From the NCBI RefSeq assembly GCF_018598175.1, contig NZ_JAHESE010000023.1, forward strand, positions 58,244-122,243: 64,000 nt of DNA. Direction: 5' to 3'. Of this stretch, positions 25,691 to 36,900 are shown one piece after another (position 1 is the first letter of the stretch; the number at the start of each line of letters is the position of its first letter). The notes below the pieces were generated by a model, which was not told the DNA's origin, did not search any database, and was given only the letters and a program-made list of their open reading frames with translations. Position numbers and translations under genes: made by a program. The DNA is from Dawidia cretensis. GTDB lineage: Bacteria; Bacteroidota; Bacteroidia; Cytophagales; Cyclobacteriaceae.

Positions 25691-26842
25691 TCAACCACCG
25701 ATGCTTGTGCTCACCTGGAACATTGGTAAATACATGGCCAGGAGAATAAATCCTACTACGAGCCCTAGGAAGATAATCATGACTGGTTCCAGAAAGGTGT
25801 TGAGCAGGCCGGTCTGGTGCTCGACGTCGGCGCTGAATTGTTGCGAGAGCTTTTCGAAGAAGACGTCGAGCTTGTTCACTTCCTCTCCTACTTTTAATAG
25901 TGAGACCATTTTGCGGCTGTACACGGGAAAATGGCTCATGCTTTCGTGCAGGCTGACACCGTTGAGGATGTCGGCGGCCATGGATTCCAGTGTGATCTGA
26001 ATGGGATAGAACGTGATCATCTGGCTGATGAGGTTGATCGAGCGGATGATCGGAACCTTGGAGCCGAGCAGCAATGCCATCGAGCTGCAGAAGCGTGCCA
26101 GTTGCACAGCGTATATGATTCGGCCAATGACGGGAATGCGGCGTATTACCTGCGACGAGAATTTGCGCATCCCGGGTTTTTCACGGTTGCGGTACAGGAT
26201 GTACCCCGTGCCGCCGAATAGAGCGACGACTAGCAGAATGTAGCTCTTGATGAAACCCGAGAAGTTGATGATGATGCGCGTCATGTACGGCAGCTCACCC
26301 CCGAAACGTTTGAATATATCGTTGAACATCGGGACGATGAACAGCAGCATGAATGCGACGGCTCCTATCGATGTGAGTAATATAATGACCGGGTACGACA
26401 GCGCGCCGATAAACTGCCGGCGCTGTTTAAGCTTGCTGTGGTAGAATTGGTAGAGCTGGTTTAATACTTCGCCGATACGCCCTGTCTCCTCCCCGATCTG
26501 GATGCTGAAGTATTCGTAGGGTGTAAACTCGCCTGTGCGTTGCATAGCCTCCCAGAGCATGTCGCCGTTTACGAGGTTGTCTTTGATGTTGCGCATGATG
26601 GCGGCGCGCTGTGGTTTGTCTTGTTCGGCTTCGAGCAGCTCCAGCGCCGACTTCATGTCCAGTCCTGACGTCAGCAACGTCGACAGTTCGAGATAAAACT
26701 CCTCCTTGGTTTTGTCGGTGAACTTTACCGGGAAGATACTGATGTCAGTCTCGAGCAGGTCGCGCAGGCTCTTGCCGCCGGGCTTGGGAGTGCCGGCGGT
26801 AGTTTGTGGGCGACGCAGGTCGTTGATGTTAATTCCGCTCAC
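25691..26842 (-). CDS. gspF: Type II secretion/type IV pilus inner-membrane platform protein (GspF/PilC)
   Basis: 383 residues from a GTG at 26842. Two copies of the T2SSF domain are visible: residues about 55-175 (EFYLELSTLLTSGLDMKSALELL, ending GRIGEVL...KLKQRRQFIGALSYP) and about 250-370 (QLARFCSSMALLLGSKVPIIRSI, GEEVNKLDVFFEKL). Membrane helices are near 175-195, 220-240 and 352-375. GspF is the platform that couples the GspE ATPase to pseudopilus growth. Its start overlaps the GspJ-like gene by 14 bp. The rest of the machine lies 27 kb away on the same strand, on the other side of the RHS gene cluster. Confidence 0.93.
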   Translation of the reverse strand: MSGININDLRRPQTTAGTPKPGGKSLRDLLETDISIFPVKFTDKTKEEFYLELSTLLTSGLDMKSALELLEAEQDKPQRAAIMRNIKDNLVNGDMLWEAMQRTGEFTPYEYFSIQIGEETGRIGEVLNQLYQFYHSKLKQRRQFIGALSYPVIILLTSIGAVAFMLLFIVPMFNDIFKRFGGELPYMTRIIINFSGFIKSYILLVVALFGGTGYILYRNREKPGMRKFSSQVIRRIPVIGRIIYAVQLARFCSSMALLLGSKVPIIRSINLISQMITFYPIQITLESMAADILNGVSLHESMSHFPVYSRKMVSLLKVGEEVNKLDVFFEKLSQQFSADVEHQTGLLNTFLEPVMIIFLGLVVGFILLAMYLPMFQVSTSIGG

Positions 26843-27353
26843 GCAGGGTATCGGGTTGAGTTAATTTTATGAGTGAGGCCGCGTCGTACAGTTTGTGTAC
26901 TTGCATTGTCAGCGGTGGGTCGAAGTCTGTCAGGGTTACTTGCAGGGCGTCGAGTGTTTGCATTGAGTCTGCAGGTTCGAGCACTTTGCCTTGCCAGGAG
27001 ATGACGGGTGTTAACGCCTTGCAGTGGAAGGTGTCGATGCGTGTTGTTTGCCGGCGCAGGCAGTAGTCTGCGGTAAAGGTATATTGCACGGTTTGTCCGG
27101 TGAGCTGGCAGCGCACCTCCCGGGTGGCGGTGGACTGGACGGATTCGCTGCGGTCCACATCTCGTTTCAGCGAGAAATAGAGTCCGTGTACATCTTCCAG
27201 GTGGCTGAGCTTTCTGGTGAGTGCAAGCTGGTAGGCTGTGACGGTGTAGTATGCGAAGTACAGCGATCCCAACAGGATGCCACTGATCACCAGTACGACC
27301 AGCATCTCGACGAGCGAGAACGACGGAAGCTCAGCGTGTCGTAGCCGGCGCAT
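26829..27353 (-). CDS. GspJ/PilW-like minor pseudopilin
   Basis: 174 residues. The prepilin signal is RRLRHAELPS|FSLVEMLVVLVISGILLG, with Glu at +5 and a 20-residue hydrophobic helix, but Ser instead of Gly before the cleavage site. The rest is strand-rich and contains two well-spaced cysteines (REVRCQ and DTFHCK, plus DYCLRR), which may form a disulfide in the periplasm. Minor pseudopilins form the tip of the pseudopilus and help start its assembly. The gene overlaps the next pseudopilin by 23 bp upstream and gspF by 14 bp downstream. Assignment to J rather than H is by position and length only. Confidence 0.78.
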   Translation of the reverse strand: MRRLRHAELPSFSLVEMLVVLVISGILLGSLYFAYYTVTAYQLALTRKLSHLEDVHGLYFSLKRDVDRSESVQSTATREVRCQLTGQTVQYTFTADYCLRRQTTRIDTFHCKALTPVISWQGKVLEPADSMQTLDALQVTLTDFDPPLTMQVHKLYDAASLIKLTQPDTLRERN

Positions 27354-27705
27354 AGACCATGTGTTTTTGGGTGACGACTAGTTTTCCAGCAGGGTCACGT
27401 CCTTCCAGGATCACGACCGTCAACCCAGCAGAGTCCTGCTTCACTTCCTGGTATACCGTCAGATCATCGTATTGCCATTCGCGGGAAGTGTAGTTGCGTT
27501 GTTGTTCAGTTTCTGCAAAGGCTGCTTCGAGGCGTACCAGGCAGGTCAGCTTGCGTGCCGAGACGCCGGAGCGCTGGACGTTGAGGTAGATCACAATCGC
27601 CAGGCCGAATACCATCGAGAGGATCAGCATCGCGGCAATGACCTCGATCAGGGACGAGGCCCGGAGGCGCCGTACGATGAAGCAATATCGTTTTAGGGTA
27701 GCCAT
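27331..27705 (-). CDS. GspI/PilV-like minor pseudopilin
   Basis: 124 residues from ATG 27705 (MATLKRYCFIVRRLRA). A longer frame to 27861 would overlap the GspK-like gene over 150 bp and adds an unlikely His-rich start. The signal is RRLRA|SSLIEVIAAMLILSMVFGL: Glu21 is at +5, but Ala16 replaces the usual Gly at -1. The short periplasmic part (about 45-124) ends PAGKLVVTQKHMVYAP. The size and the SLIEV.AAM.ILS pattern fit GspI/PilV. It overlaps the upstream gene by 13 bp and the GspJ-like gene by 23 bp, so the pseudopilin genes are tightly coupled. Confidence 0.75.
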   Translation of the reverse strand: MATLKRYCFIVRRLRASSLIEVIAAMLILSMVFGLAIVIYLNVQRSGVSARKLTCLVRLEAAFAETEQQRNYTSREWQYDDLTVYQEVKQDSAGLTVVILEGRDPAGKLVVTQKHMVYAPATTR

Positions 27706-28991
27706 TGCGTGATCACTCGTTGGTTGGTATTTCCCCAAAGTAAGGTCGCAGGCATGTAGTCCGACCGATTGCGGCCGTTGATCTCGCCGTCGAGTATGGT
27801 GTTGCCATAGACGGATTCTTTTACCCGCGCTTGCGTGGTGCGTGTCATGATGTGGCCCCACACGGTACCTTGTATATCGGTGGCGCCGTTTATGTAGGCC
27901 ATGCCGTGGAAGAATGCTTTCTCTTCTACCCGGAACACTCCCCTGCTGCCGATGGTCTGGTCGTAGCCTGGAATGATCACGACGCCAGACACTCTTGCAT
28001 CGCGTTTCACAACGATGGTACTGTCGCGTTCACCGCCTAATAGCACTAACGCGCTCGGGTATCGCAGCTCGCTTTCGGCGCCTACGGTGATGGTCCGTTC
28101 TGCGAAACACTGCACGGTGCCGCGAAAGCCGTTGTCGATATCTATGTCGGGGGCGATTAGGATCACGCCGTTCAATACGGCATAAGCGGTCACGCGGATG
28201 CGAAAGGCGGAGTGGATGATTACCTGACCTTGTACAGAGTCGTCGAGGTCGATGACTTGCTGGCTGTAGTAATAAGGGGTTTCCGGCGTGTCAAACGGAA
28301 CGGCGCTTCCCGCGGGAAGTCTGTCGGAGATCTTTAGCCGGTAGGCGCCAGGTTGCTGGTGTTGCAGCTTGCGGATTTCGTGCAGCAAGATTGTGTCGGG
28401 CAGTGGCATGGCGGGCGCGCTCTTTCTTACGGTGCCGTCTACAAACCGGGGGCGTGAATAGCCTTTGCCGTCGACGTAGCCGCTGGAGAACTTTCGCTCG
28501 GAGGCATAGACGGTTCCTACCAGTTTGGCATGGCCAGCCAGGTAGACCGGAGCATTGTTGTCTGGGGTGTAGAAGGCTGACTTTCCGACCGAGTCGGGCA
28601 CGGCTCCCAATATCGCGGTGCGCGATGCATGGTGGCGACCGCGTTGTGCCCGAGCAACAGCGATTTCAAATATGCCCCAGGGCTTGCGCATGACCATAAC
28701 AGTGTCTATGCCTTCGCCGAACAGGTCTCTTTGTCCGGGTTCGTTGAAGGGCAACGACTGACGGTGCGCCATGACGTATTGGATGCCGGATAAGGTATTA
28801 TCGCGTAAAGTGAGGTCGATGTTTTGCTGAAGAAAGGATAACCGACTGTAATACGCCAACAAGATCATGGCGGCGCAGAGTAGCGCAATGACCACGGCGA
28901 TGCCTAATGTCAACTGCAGAATGCCGGCGTTGGCTTTTTTACGCAGTAGACCACGCCAACCTTCGGCCAGATGGTGTAGGCAATGGGGCAT
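27693..28991 (-). CDS. GspK/PilX-like large pseudopilin candidate
   Basis: 432 residues. The N-terminus has a basic stretch, RKKANAG|ILQLTLGIAVVIALLCAAMILL: a Gly-ending leader followed by a hydrophobic helix without Glu at +5, as in GspK, which lacks this Glu. The large exported part has repeating short strands from about 140 to 400 (for example VYLAGHAKLVGTVYASERKF, GVVIIPGYDQTIGSRGVFRV), looking like a right-handed beta-helix of the bactofilin type rather than the usual GspK fold. It is next to I- and J-like genes, the normal place for K. Position and leader support the call; the fold does not clearly do so. Confidence 0.6.
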   Translation of the reverse strand: MPHCLHHLAEGWRGLLRKKANAGILQLTLGIAVVIALLCAAMILLAYYSRLSFLQQNIDLTLRDNTLSGIQYVMAHRQSLPFNEPGQRDLFGEGIDTVMVMRKPWGIFEIAVARAQRGRHHASRTAILGAVPDSVGKSAFYTPDNNAPVYLAGHAKLVGTVYASERKFSSGYVDGKGYSRPRFVDGTVRKSAPAMPLPDTILLHEIRKLQHQQPGAYRLKISDRLPAGSAVPFDTPETPYYYSQQVIDLDDSVQGQVIIHSAFRIRVTAYAVLNGVILIAPDIDIDNGFRGTVQCFAERTITVGAESELRYPSALVLLGGERDSTIVVKRDARVSGVVIIPGYDQTIGSRGVFRVEEKAFFHGMAYINGATDIQGTVWGHIMTRTTQARVKESVYGNTILDGEINGRNRSDYMPATLLWGNTNQRVITQWLP

Positions 28992-28992
28992 A

Positions 28993-29904
28993 TCAGCGTT
29001 CTTTCTTTTCTTTCTCTCTTCTCTTCCTCGTCTTTTCAGGCTGTGACGAAGCCGGGGTAGCAGTAGAGGTATCGGCCTTCTTTATCTTCTTTTCCTTTGG
29101 AGGCTTGGACTCTTTGGCCTTTCTCTTTTTGTCCTTTTCATGAGCAGATGTAGTCGTTATCGTCGTGGCGCTTTTATCTTTCTTCTTAAGCCAGCTGAAC
29201 AAGCCTTTCTTCTTTGGTTCTGACGTTGTTCCTGGCGCGGTTTGCTGTTGGACTACGGTCGTACCGGCTGAGGTTGTAGCGCCCGGCTGATCTTCGCCTT
29301 TTTTCTTACCCTTGACCTTTTTCTCTTTAATTCTCTTTTCTTTTTCCTTTACAAGTTCCCCACGGCGATACTTTTCCTCGCGGGTGGTTTCCCCGCCTGG
29401 GGCGTAATAGCAGACCTTGCCATGGAGTTTGTTTTGCCGGTAGTAGCCTTTCCGTAGCAGTGATCCATCATCTGCAAACTCCTGAAAGTCGCCGACCCGC
29501 CAGCCGTTGTTCCAACGGTACTGGCTACTGATGTTGCCATTGGTGTGCCAGCGCATCCATTCCCCTTCTTTCAGGCCATTCTTGAAGATACCCTTTTCAA
29601 TGAGCCGGCCTTTGCGGTCGAATTTTTCCAGGGTGCCATGAAGCAACTTGCCGCTGTAGTTGCCTTGGGTGCTGGTCATAGCCCCTTGGTGGAACCAGTA
29701 ATAGCGTTTGGTTGAAACCGGTTCTGGGCGCTCGTCCTGCATATTTACGTGAAAAGTGAACGTGCTGTCGCCGTAGGCTTTTGTGACGGCGTTGGTGACC
29801 TGAAGATCGTCGAATAAGGGGCCGCGGAGCGCTTTTTCCTGCGAAAAAGCAGCGGTGGCCACAGAGGTCAGGACAAATAAGACGAAAAAGCGGTTTACGG
29901 ACAT
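28993..29904 (-). CDS. Exported MORN-repeat (YwqK-like) protein with basic tail
   Basis: 303 residues. A signal peptide (1-22, ending AAFSQ) precedes MORN-type repeats at about 75-170: GNYSGKLLHGTLEKFDRKG, KNGLKEGEWMRWHTNG and RQNKLHGKVCYYAPGG, the antitoxin YwqK-like pattern. The last 130 residues are a low-complexity Lys/Glu/Thr/Pro tail with several KKxK blocks (KKKGLFSWLKKKDKS). The repeats may form an extended sheet that binds lipid or protein; no enzyme motif is visible. It stops one base before the GspK-like gene, so it is likely the first gene of the downstream secretion block, following about 100 bp of non-coding DNA. Confidence 0.72.
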   Translation of the reverse strand: MSVNRFFVLFVLTSVATAAFSQEKALRGPLFDDLQVTNAVTKAYGDSTFTFHVNMQDERPEPVSTKRYYWFHQGAMTSTQGNYSGKLLHGTLEKFDRKGRLIEKGIFKNGLKEGEWMRWHTNGNISSQYRWNNGWRVGDFQEFADDGSLLRKGYYRQNKLHGKVCYYAPGGETTREEKYRRGELVKEKEKRIKEKKVKGKKKGEDQPGATTSAGTTVVQQQTAPGTTSEPKKKGLFSWLKKKDKSATTITTTSAHEKDKKRKAKESKPPKEKKIKKADTSTATPASSQPEKTRKRREKEKKER

Positions 29905-30012
29905 AGTGATGAAATCTGAGCGAAGTTACGAATTGGAATAGTGCACAGTATTCTTATGTAACATAAGTCTGGCTATTGCACACAAACGCAGCAGGAGCAT
30001 TTGGTTCACCAC

Positions 30013-30411
30013 CTATTGAAAATCATCAGTGTTAATATTGTAATTAAGCGAATCGCGACCTTCTACATTAAAATTGATCAAGCTATTTCCCGGATTGCCC
30101 CTCTCATAAATTACGACAAAACGCAATCCCTTACAGGGCGCTGAATCAACATCTTCGCAAACGGGGATTGCCATACTTGTATGCAATCCCCGTGAATATA
30201 CTTTAGTGTCGACTGTGTATTCGTATGTGATTGAGCGTCCCCTACCTTCCACCGATGGATCGCTGTTATAATAACCAACTATCCTACCGGTGGTTTTAAG
30301 ATAATCCAGCGCAACTTTTTTCTCTCTATAAATAGCACGAATCCAAAAGAATCCAAGTAAAATCAAAAGGCCTATGATTACGATCATACCCCCCCTCCCT
30401 ATACGCATCAT
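30013..30411 (-). CDS. Small membrane protein after the RHS gene (candidate immunity or accessory)
   Basis: 132 residues from ATG 30411 (MMRIGRGGMIVIIGLLILLGFFW). In-frame starts at 30456, 30519 and TTG 30537 would add an unlikely leader. One membrane helix (about 8-26) anchors a small domain (about 45-132) with YEYTVDTKVYSRG, two cysteines (PVCEDVDSAPC) and VVIYERGNPGNSLIN. This looks like the DUF3592-type small barrel. It lies two genes after the giant RHS protein, in AT-rich DNA unlike the flanking secretion genes. In polymorphic toxin loci such genes are often immunity proteins, and a membrane-anchored one would act in the periplasm. This is inference from position. Confidence 0.55.
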   Translation of the reverse strand: MMRIGRGGMIVIIGLLILLGFFWIRAIYREKKVALDYLKTTGRIVGYYNSDPSVEGRGRSITYEYTVDTKVYSRGLHTSMAIPVCEDVDSAPCKGLRFVVIYERGNPGNSLINFNVEGRDSLNYNINTDDFQ

Positions 30412-30568
30412 TCGCGACTTGCCGTAGATATTTTCGAACAGCAAAACAACCTTCATGAGGGGACTGCAAAACTGAAAACTTGGGCATATTATATTGCTAC
30501 TCTCTTGTTTACAATCCATCTTATATATGTTGGGCAAATCACAAGTAGGTCATGATATTTAACTAGCT

Positions 30569-30940
30569 TCACTCAATATTACCGGATGAGCTATCAAAAA
30601 ACATCCCAAACTCGTTCCATTCTCCATACAGTACACCAAAGCCACCATCTGCGATTGCGACAAAATCAGCTCCGTCGTCATGTATCAGCGTTTCCCGCTC
30701 GCCATTTGTTACCTGACAACTAATAGACATCTGGGCATTTGTCCAGCGAAAAGGACCTTTAATATGTCGACATTGAGCGACAACAATAACGGCCACATTA
30801 GTGGTAAGATCAAGTTTTGACAACCGTATTGCTAAACGCTGATGTCCAACGCTTATACCAAATAACTCGGCTTTACCGCCCATATATTTGTTCAGAAGAC
30901 TATTGGCTTCGTTTATATCAGTGATTGTTATCATGTTCAT
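30569..30940 (-). CDS. Candidate immunity protein of the RHS toxin
   Basis: 123 residues, soluble, acidic, no signal peptide. The start codon (ATG 30940) directly abuts the stop of the 3337-residue RHS gene with no base between, the usual position of an immunity gene. The sequence shows strands and helices (ITITDINEANSLLNKYMGG, LAIRLSKLDLTTNVAVIVVAQC, then a DDGADF loop) that I cannot assign to a known immunity family. The gene and the 3' end of the RHS gene share low GC content and AT-rich codons, as expected for exchangeable toxin-immunity modules. The binding partner would be the last 110 or so residues of the RHS protein. Confidence 0.6.
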   Translation of the reverse strand: MNMITITDINEANSLLNKYMGGKAELFGISVGHQRLAIRLSKLDLTTNVAVIVVAQCRHIKGPFRWTNAQMSISCQVTNGERETLIHDDGADFVAIADGGFGVLYGEWNEFGMFFDSSSGNIE

Positions 30941-33900
30941 CTATTCTACTTTTGGAACAAAATTGGAGCCATCCCAAGTTACCGTTTTTCCATCTTTAAT
31001 AAATGTCGTCTTTTTTAATAGTTCAGGTTTCCTTAAAATAGTTTGAAATTCCATTTGGGTAAATCCTTTCATTGCTGGATTAAAATTGGTTACATCGAAT
31101 CTGATTGCACTTACACGTTCTGCAACTTGTTCAAAAGTTGTACTAAAGTAATAACTATCGTATACTCCCTTCCAATAGTCACGCACAGTCAAGCCGGCAT
31201 TTTGCCATCCTCCGTCTAAATGAGTTATTGCTCCTGTGCCTCGATGGTTATACAAGTCGTCAAAAATTCCTAAGCCTATTGTAGTCCCTTTTTCAGCAGA
31301 TGCGCTCGCTGCAGCGACCTCCTCTACGGCCATAGATACCGGTGCCGCACCCGGAGGTTCGGGGAGAGTGGCAATCGCCGTTCTTTCGGCTATTGCTGCA
31401 GGACGCACGGTAGCGGCCTTTAGCTCTGGGATAGCAATCAACGCAATATCAGTTGTTAAGTGGGCCTTAATCGCATAATCTCGTACGCTGGGCGGTAAAT
31501 CGCGATATCGACTCCATAATGATGAGAAATATCTGTGCCCGGGTACCATTGATGGAGGCGCTGCAATACCCTTTAAACTCTCAATAGGGTGACTTACCAG
31601 CATAACCGCCCCCTCAGGTATCGCCCATATTGCCCCACCAACTCCTGCGGCAATACCATACGCTTTCGCTTTCGCACTATTAGGGTTTTCACTCATGGTG
31701 ATTGCTGCGTCTTGTATTATAAAATCCATCAAGGGATTAAGAATCTCCGCTCCGTCCAGGTCTATAAAGTTTATAGGACTGTTCCCCGCAAACTGGTATG
31801 GACTCCAATGAGCAAATGACTTTGCCAACGGGTCTACGCTTAAAAACTTTCCGATGGCAGGGTTGTAAATTCGAAGCCCATAGTCATAGCTTATGCTCCC
31901 CCATTCACCGGATTGATCTTTCTCCTTGCCATTAAACCCATAGCGATATTTTGCTGCCTTCTCCCATGTTCTGCCGGGCATGTCCAACCCGAAGGGATAG
32001 TAGTTATAAACTCCCACGACTTCAGGTTGATAATCAGTAGCGGATGTTCCTGCCCACGTGCTTAGTTTAATATCCGTTATTGCAGTTCTTACGTTCCCCA
32101 GAATATCGTGCAATTCATAACGCCGGCTATTTAGGGTTCGGGTATAGATGTCGTTCTGAGGCCATTCAGAATCACCCTCGTCACTGGCTACTCTGATATG
32201 AAACGTATTTCCTGCATCTGTAGCTGAATTGTAACTAAAGCCAGATGCGATAGTCAGCTCGCTGCCAGAATTGACAAGATAAGAAACTTCTTCATAGTGA
32301 TTTTTAGTCACATTTTCGGAAATTCGCCATTCATTGGGTTCAAGCTCTGTTTCGTTTTCAAGACCATTGGTTGGTAACGTGCGGATATGTGCTCCCATTC
32401 GGTCTTTGCCATAAATGAAAAGCTCAGATAGCCTCGTTTCCGGTGGCAAGCCCGACTGCGTTCTTCTTTCATACACTGCCATAATCTGGCCACTGGCGTC
32501 TCGTATATAGTAGTTCGTCGTTGATAGACCACTTGGGTTAACCTGCGTCTTTACGACACGATTGCCATCTGCGTCATAGGAGAAAAAGGTCTTATAAGCA
32601 TTCGCTCCGTCTTGCCGCTGTATTTCTTCGACCTTGCCGGCAGAATTCCAATAAATGGATGTGCTCTGCTCCTTGTCACGTACAAGATTTCCAATAGCAT
32701 CGTACTGATAATTATATGCGACCTGAGCGTTAGTCGAGTTCAGCCTGTTATTTGTGCCCTTTTGATATTTATATGTCAGGGTGCTAACTGGCGTAGACGT
32801 ATTTGCACGATTGGTTGCAGATTCGATATTGCCGTTACCATCGTAGGAGTATATATTCCCGTATTCAGCAGAACCTTCAAAATTGGCGCCATTATATACC
32901 TGGAGATCGTTGCTTAACAAACGTTTTAGCTTATCATACCTGTAGTGATGGCCGGTAAGCTGTGGATATGATGTGACGCTGTTGGCTGGATACAACATAT
33001 TCGACGTTCCACTGGAAGCATGACCGGTGTACAAGTCACGCCCCGCGTTGGGGGCAAGATTACCAGCACCTGAAAATGATGAATTTTCATACGTGTAATC
33101 TCCGTTGTAATAGGAAAATCCCATACCGAAGGCGTCTCGGGCCACCAACGATGTTCCTTCAGCATCCTTTCCGGGATCGCTGATTTTATTGAGTAAACCA
33201 TGATTAATCCCCTTCAGCCAACTATGAATCGTATAGGTATAGTCTACTCCCTGAAGTAAATCCTCTCCCAGAACCATACGTTTAAGCGGACCATGCAAGT
33301 AATAGTAGTATGCGGCATCTGTCTCCCAGAGGTGCCCGTCACGAGAGGTTTGAACCTTTCTTAATTGATTACGGCCATCATATTCATATCGGTGATAGAA
33401 GGACGTATTCTGGTTCTCTGGAGTATATTGAACTGCCGTTACCTTTTGGCTTAATAGATCGTAGTCGTACCGCATACCTACCGGATCCAGACCCGAAAGG
33501 ATCTGAACTAACCATTGTATGTTGCCGTGTACGTCATAGTCGTATACGGAGTAAGTCCTATCTTCCGTTGTTCCATCCTGCGCATCTTTGTCCGTAAATG
33601 TATAACTTATACGATTTCGAAGATTAGCTCCTTGCTGTTGATACCCTTGCGGCCACTCAATGCTGCCAGGGATCTCAAACAATATGTCGTAGACTGTACG
33701 CGTAATAAACCGGGTGGATTGTTTAGGGTATGCATCCAATCCGATTTCATTTCGACTGGCCAGAAGAGCGGCGGCGTCGTATGTCGTGCCCTCTCCTGCT
33801 TCTATAATACGCCCAAGCGCATCATATTTGGCATATGAGTATGAGCCATCAACTTTTTGCTTAGCATCTCGTGTGAAGCGGATTTGCCCCTTGTCGTTAT

Positions 33901-36900
33901 AAATAAGGGTGTTGTAGTACTTGGAGGCATTTAATGCAGTTTCGTCGTTTACTGCTGGCTTGGTAAAGCCAGGGGCAAGCTCTCCCGTCGTGCCTGGCTC
34001 ATTGTGTAACAATAGATAATTTCCATCGGGACTATGCTCGCGGATGAGCTGTCCAAGCGTATTGTACTGGTATTCTGTCACCATTTTATGGTCGGGCAAC
34101 ACTTTTCTCGAAGCTTCGATATCAGTAGCGTTTCCTACCGGGAGCGGTTTTGCAACGCCCTCAGGGGGAACAGTGCGGACGAGGTTGCCCGCTCGATCGT
34201 AGTAGTACAGTGTATAATGATATTGTCCATCGTTCTTCAGGATAGTGAGCTTGTCGTCGATCCTGGATGGATTACCGCAGGTGCCATAATACTGTTCGCG
34301 GTAAGCGGTTGCCCTTGCCGTGATGAGCTGCTCGACCTGTCGATCGATTGCCGTGTGCAGGCGTGAGGCAAGTTCCGCTTCGCAGTCAGGGAATGCCGGA
34401 GCATAAGCGTACGCTTCCATGTTCTTAGGGAGCTTTATCTCCTGGATACGCGGACCTGTAAATTTAAAGCAGAGGTTCTTTGAAATCGGGCAACGGCTGT
34501 AGCTCAGCGTATATTTCAAGCATAACCGAGTATCGAACGGAGGCTTGGAAAGGCTATTGACAAATGCAGAGCCGTCTTGCGCGACGATGTAGGTGTTCCA
34601 GCTGATTTTACCAGGTATAATCTCGGCACTTATAACGCGCCCGTCGGTCGAGTAATTAGCAATGAAGGAATTATATGGTTCATTACCATGTAATAAAAAT
34701 TCTCCCTCTAGAAAATTGATATCTGTACCAGATGAAAGATAACCGCCAATCACTAAACTATTTGTTTTGGCGTCATATCCAACTTTGCTCAATGAATAAC
34801 CATTTCCTACTGTGCTATTCCAGATGACGTCTCCCAATGGGCTCAGTTTGATAATATTAAAATCAAATCCACCATTTACATTCCCCGTTATTGCTCCAGT
34901 GATATATACATTGTTATTATCCCCAATTGTCAAGTGTGACTGTCTATACCGATATGAATTGAACGTCCTTATCCAATCCAGCGCTCCTTGCGCTGAGAAC
35001 TTGATAACGGCTGACTTTTCATCGGGAATCATTTCGGATGGAACAAGTAAGTCGCCGGAGGAATTTCGTACGCTAAACGGGCGTCGATAGCCTGTGGCTA
35101 TAATGGGAGCGCCGGTTTCATCAACCGTTAAAGCTACGAACTCGGAATGCTGATTATCTATCGTGATGTGCCACAGGTATGTCAAGTTAACGTCATACTT
35201 CACAAGAACAAAACCGAACGGCACGGTACTTTGGATACTTTTTTCAGTGATTGAGAAGTCCAGGTCTGCGGTTGAATATCCACAAACTATGTATATATTT
35301 CCATACTGATCGATATTGATTCTAGGAGCATCAACGTCATTGTGGGTAAATGGCGTACTCTTTGCCATTAATAATTTACCATTAATATCATATATGGCGA
35401 TCACCAGACTGGAACCGGTGGTATCTCCAAGAGCGGTAATACCGGCCCCTGGGTCAAAGTCAAAGACGTCACCCGCCGCTGTTTTCGCGACGATGATAAT
35501 TCTACCATTTTTATCTAAAGAGAACGAGAAGCCGGATCTTTGACTTGCATGATCAAACGTTGCAATCCTTCGAATTGCTTTTTTCATAACAATTGATCCA
35601 TTCGGCGCACGCTTGTATATGTTGATCATTTCTGCGTTGTGTTCTCCGAGGTAAACAAGGTTACCATACGGATCCGCGTTCATGACAAATTGCTCGCTAC
35701 CGCTGCCAAGACCACTACTACTATTAGATAGAAATTCTAGGGGTTCCATCCATTCAATTCGGGGTGAGGTATTGTTCGAGGCCGATGCTTTTGAAATCAA
35801 ATCCCATCCAGTATCGCATGTCGGCTCGCCGTCGCTGAGGCTAAGGTCGAAATCATACATGACGGCCTTCTGAATCTTTCTGATCTCTTCGTTCGTGCCA
35901 TAGGTACGATAGGTGATACTCCTCCCCGCACTGGTTATCACCGTGTCACGCGGCGTTAAAGTAACGTTGCAGTATTTGTTTCTACAGTTTTGCACCAGCG
36001 CCGTTGTAAGGGCATCCAGGTCGCACTGGCTGACAGTGTACGACGTAACGTTGCGACTGCTGTCCAGTATTCCTACCCAGGTGTTATTCTGGTATATAGC
36101 ATCACGATAAACGTTGTAGTGCTGAATTTTCGTGTCGGGTATAGCCATTAACTTACCAATGACGGCCTGTCGGAATTCCGACTCCCTATTCTCACAAGCT
36201 TCACCACACTGGTTGCGCAGTGCATTCATCTGCTGCTCCGCCAGAGCTTCCGAATCTTGCGAATCTTGTTGTGAAAATCCGAGATCACCCATACTGGTGG
36301 ACTGACTCATCTTATATTTATCGCAGGCAAGCAGACCATCAAAATCTTGTAATACGGGCTCACGGGGATGCTGGGGATCGGGATCTCGGATGTTTGCGTA
36401 AAAACGCAGCATATCCTTCATGCCGGCTACATCACTGTTGTAATATACCAGGGCATAGGCATGTGCCAGGTCGGGGGCGACGATTGCATCACCCATTTTG
36501 CCATACAGCGTGGTACGCTCAATAAACAGAGGCCGTCCTGTTCCTACACACAGATCAGCTTCTTCTTCTGTTGCTTCGCGTTGTAGATGTGCATCCAGTG
36601 ATGTCAGGAAACTCTGCAACAAAGTATACTTTGCGGGAATAGCCGGCTCCAGGCCGATTGTGTTCTCTTGCGGCTCAGGGGTGTACGTGATACCAGCTTC
36701 ATAACGCATGACCTCGCTTTTCCATACTTTCCAAACGCTGTCACAGGCGGCTTGACCGGTACCTAGCTGGGGATTGGCTGCTATGAGATTGCGGATCATC
36801 GCATTAAGCTCGCCGCGTTTATAATGCTGTTCACGTTCCGCGGCACCAGGATATTGATTGGTGAAGTAAGCATAATTCAGAATCGTTTCCCCGTTGACAA

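Noticed and set aside
27706-27861. Longer start for the GspI-like pseudopilin
   Set aside because: It would add a His/Arg-rich leader overlapping the GspK-like gene and would place the prepilin signal in mid-protein.
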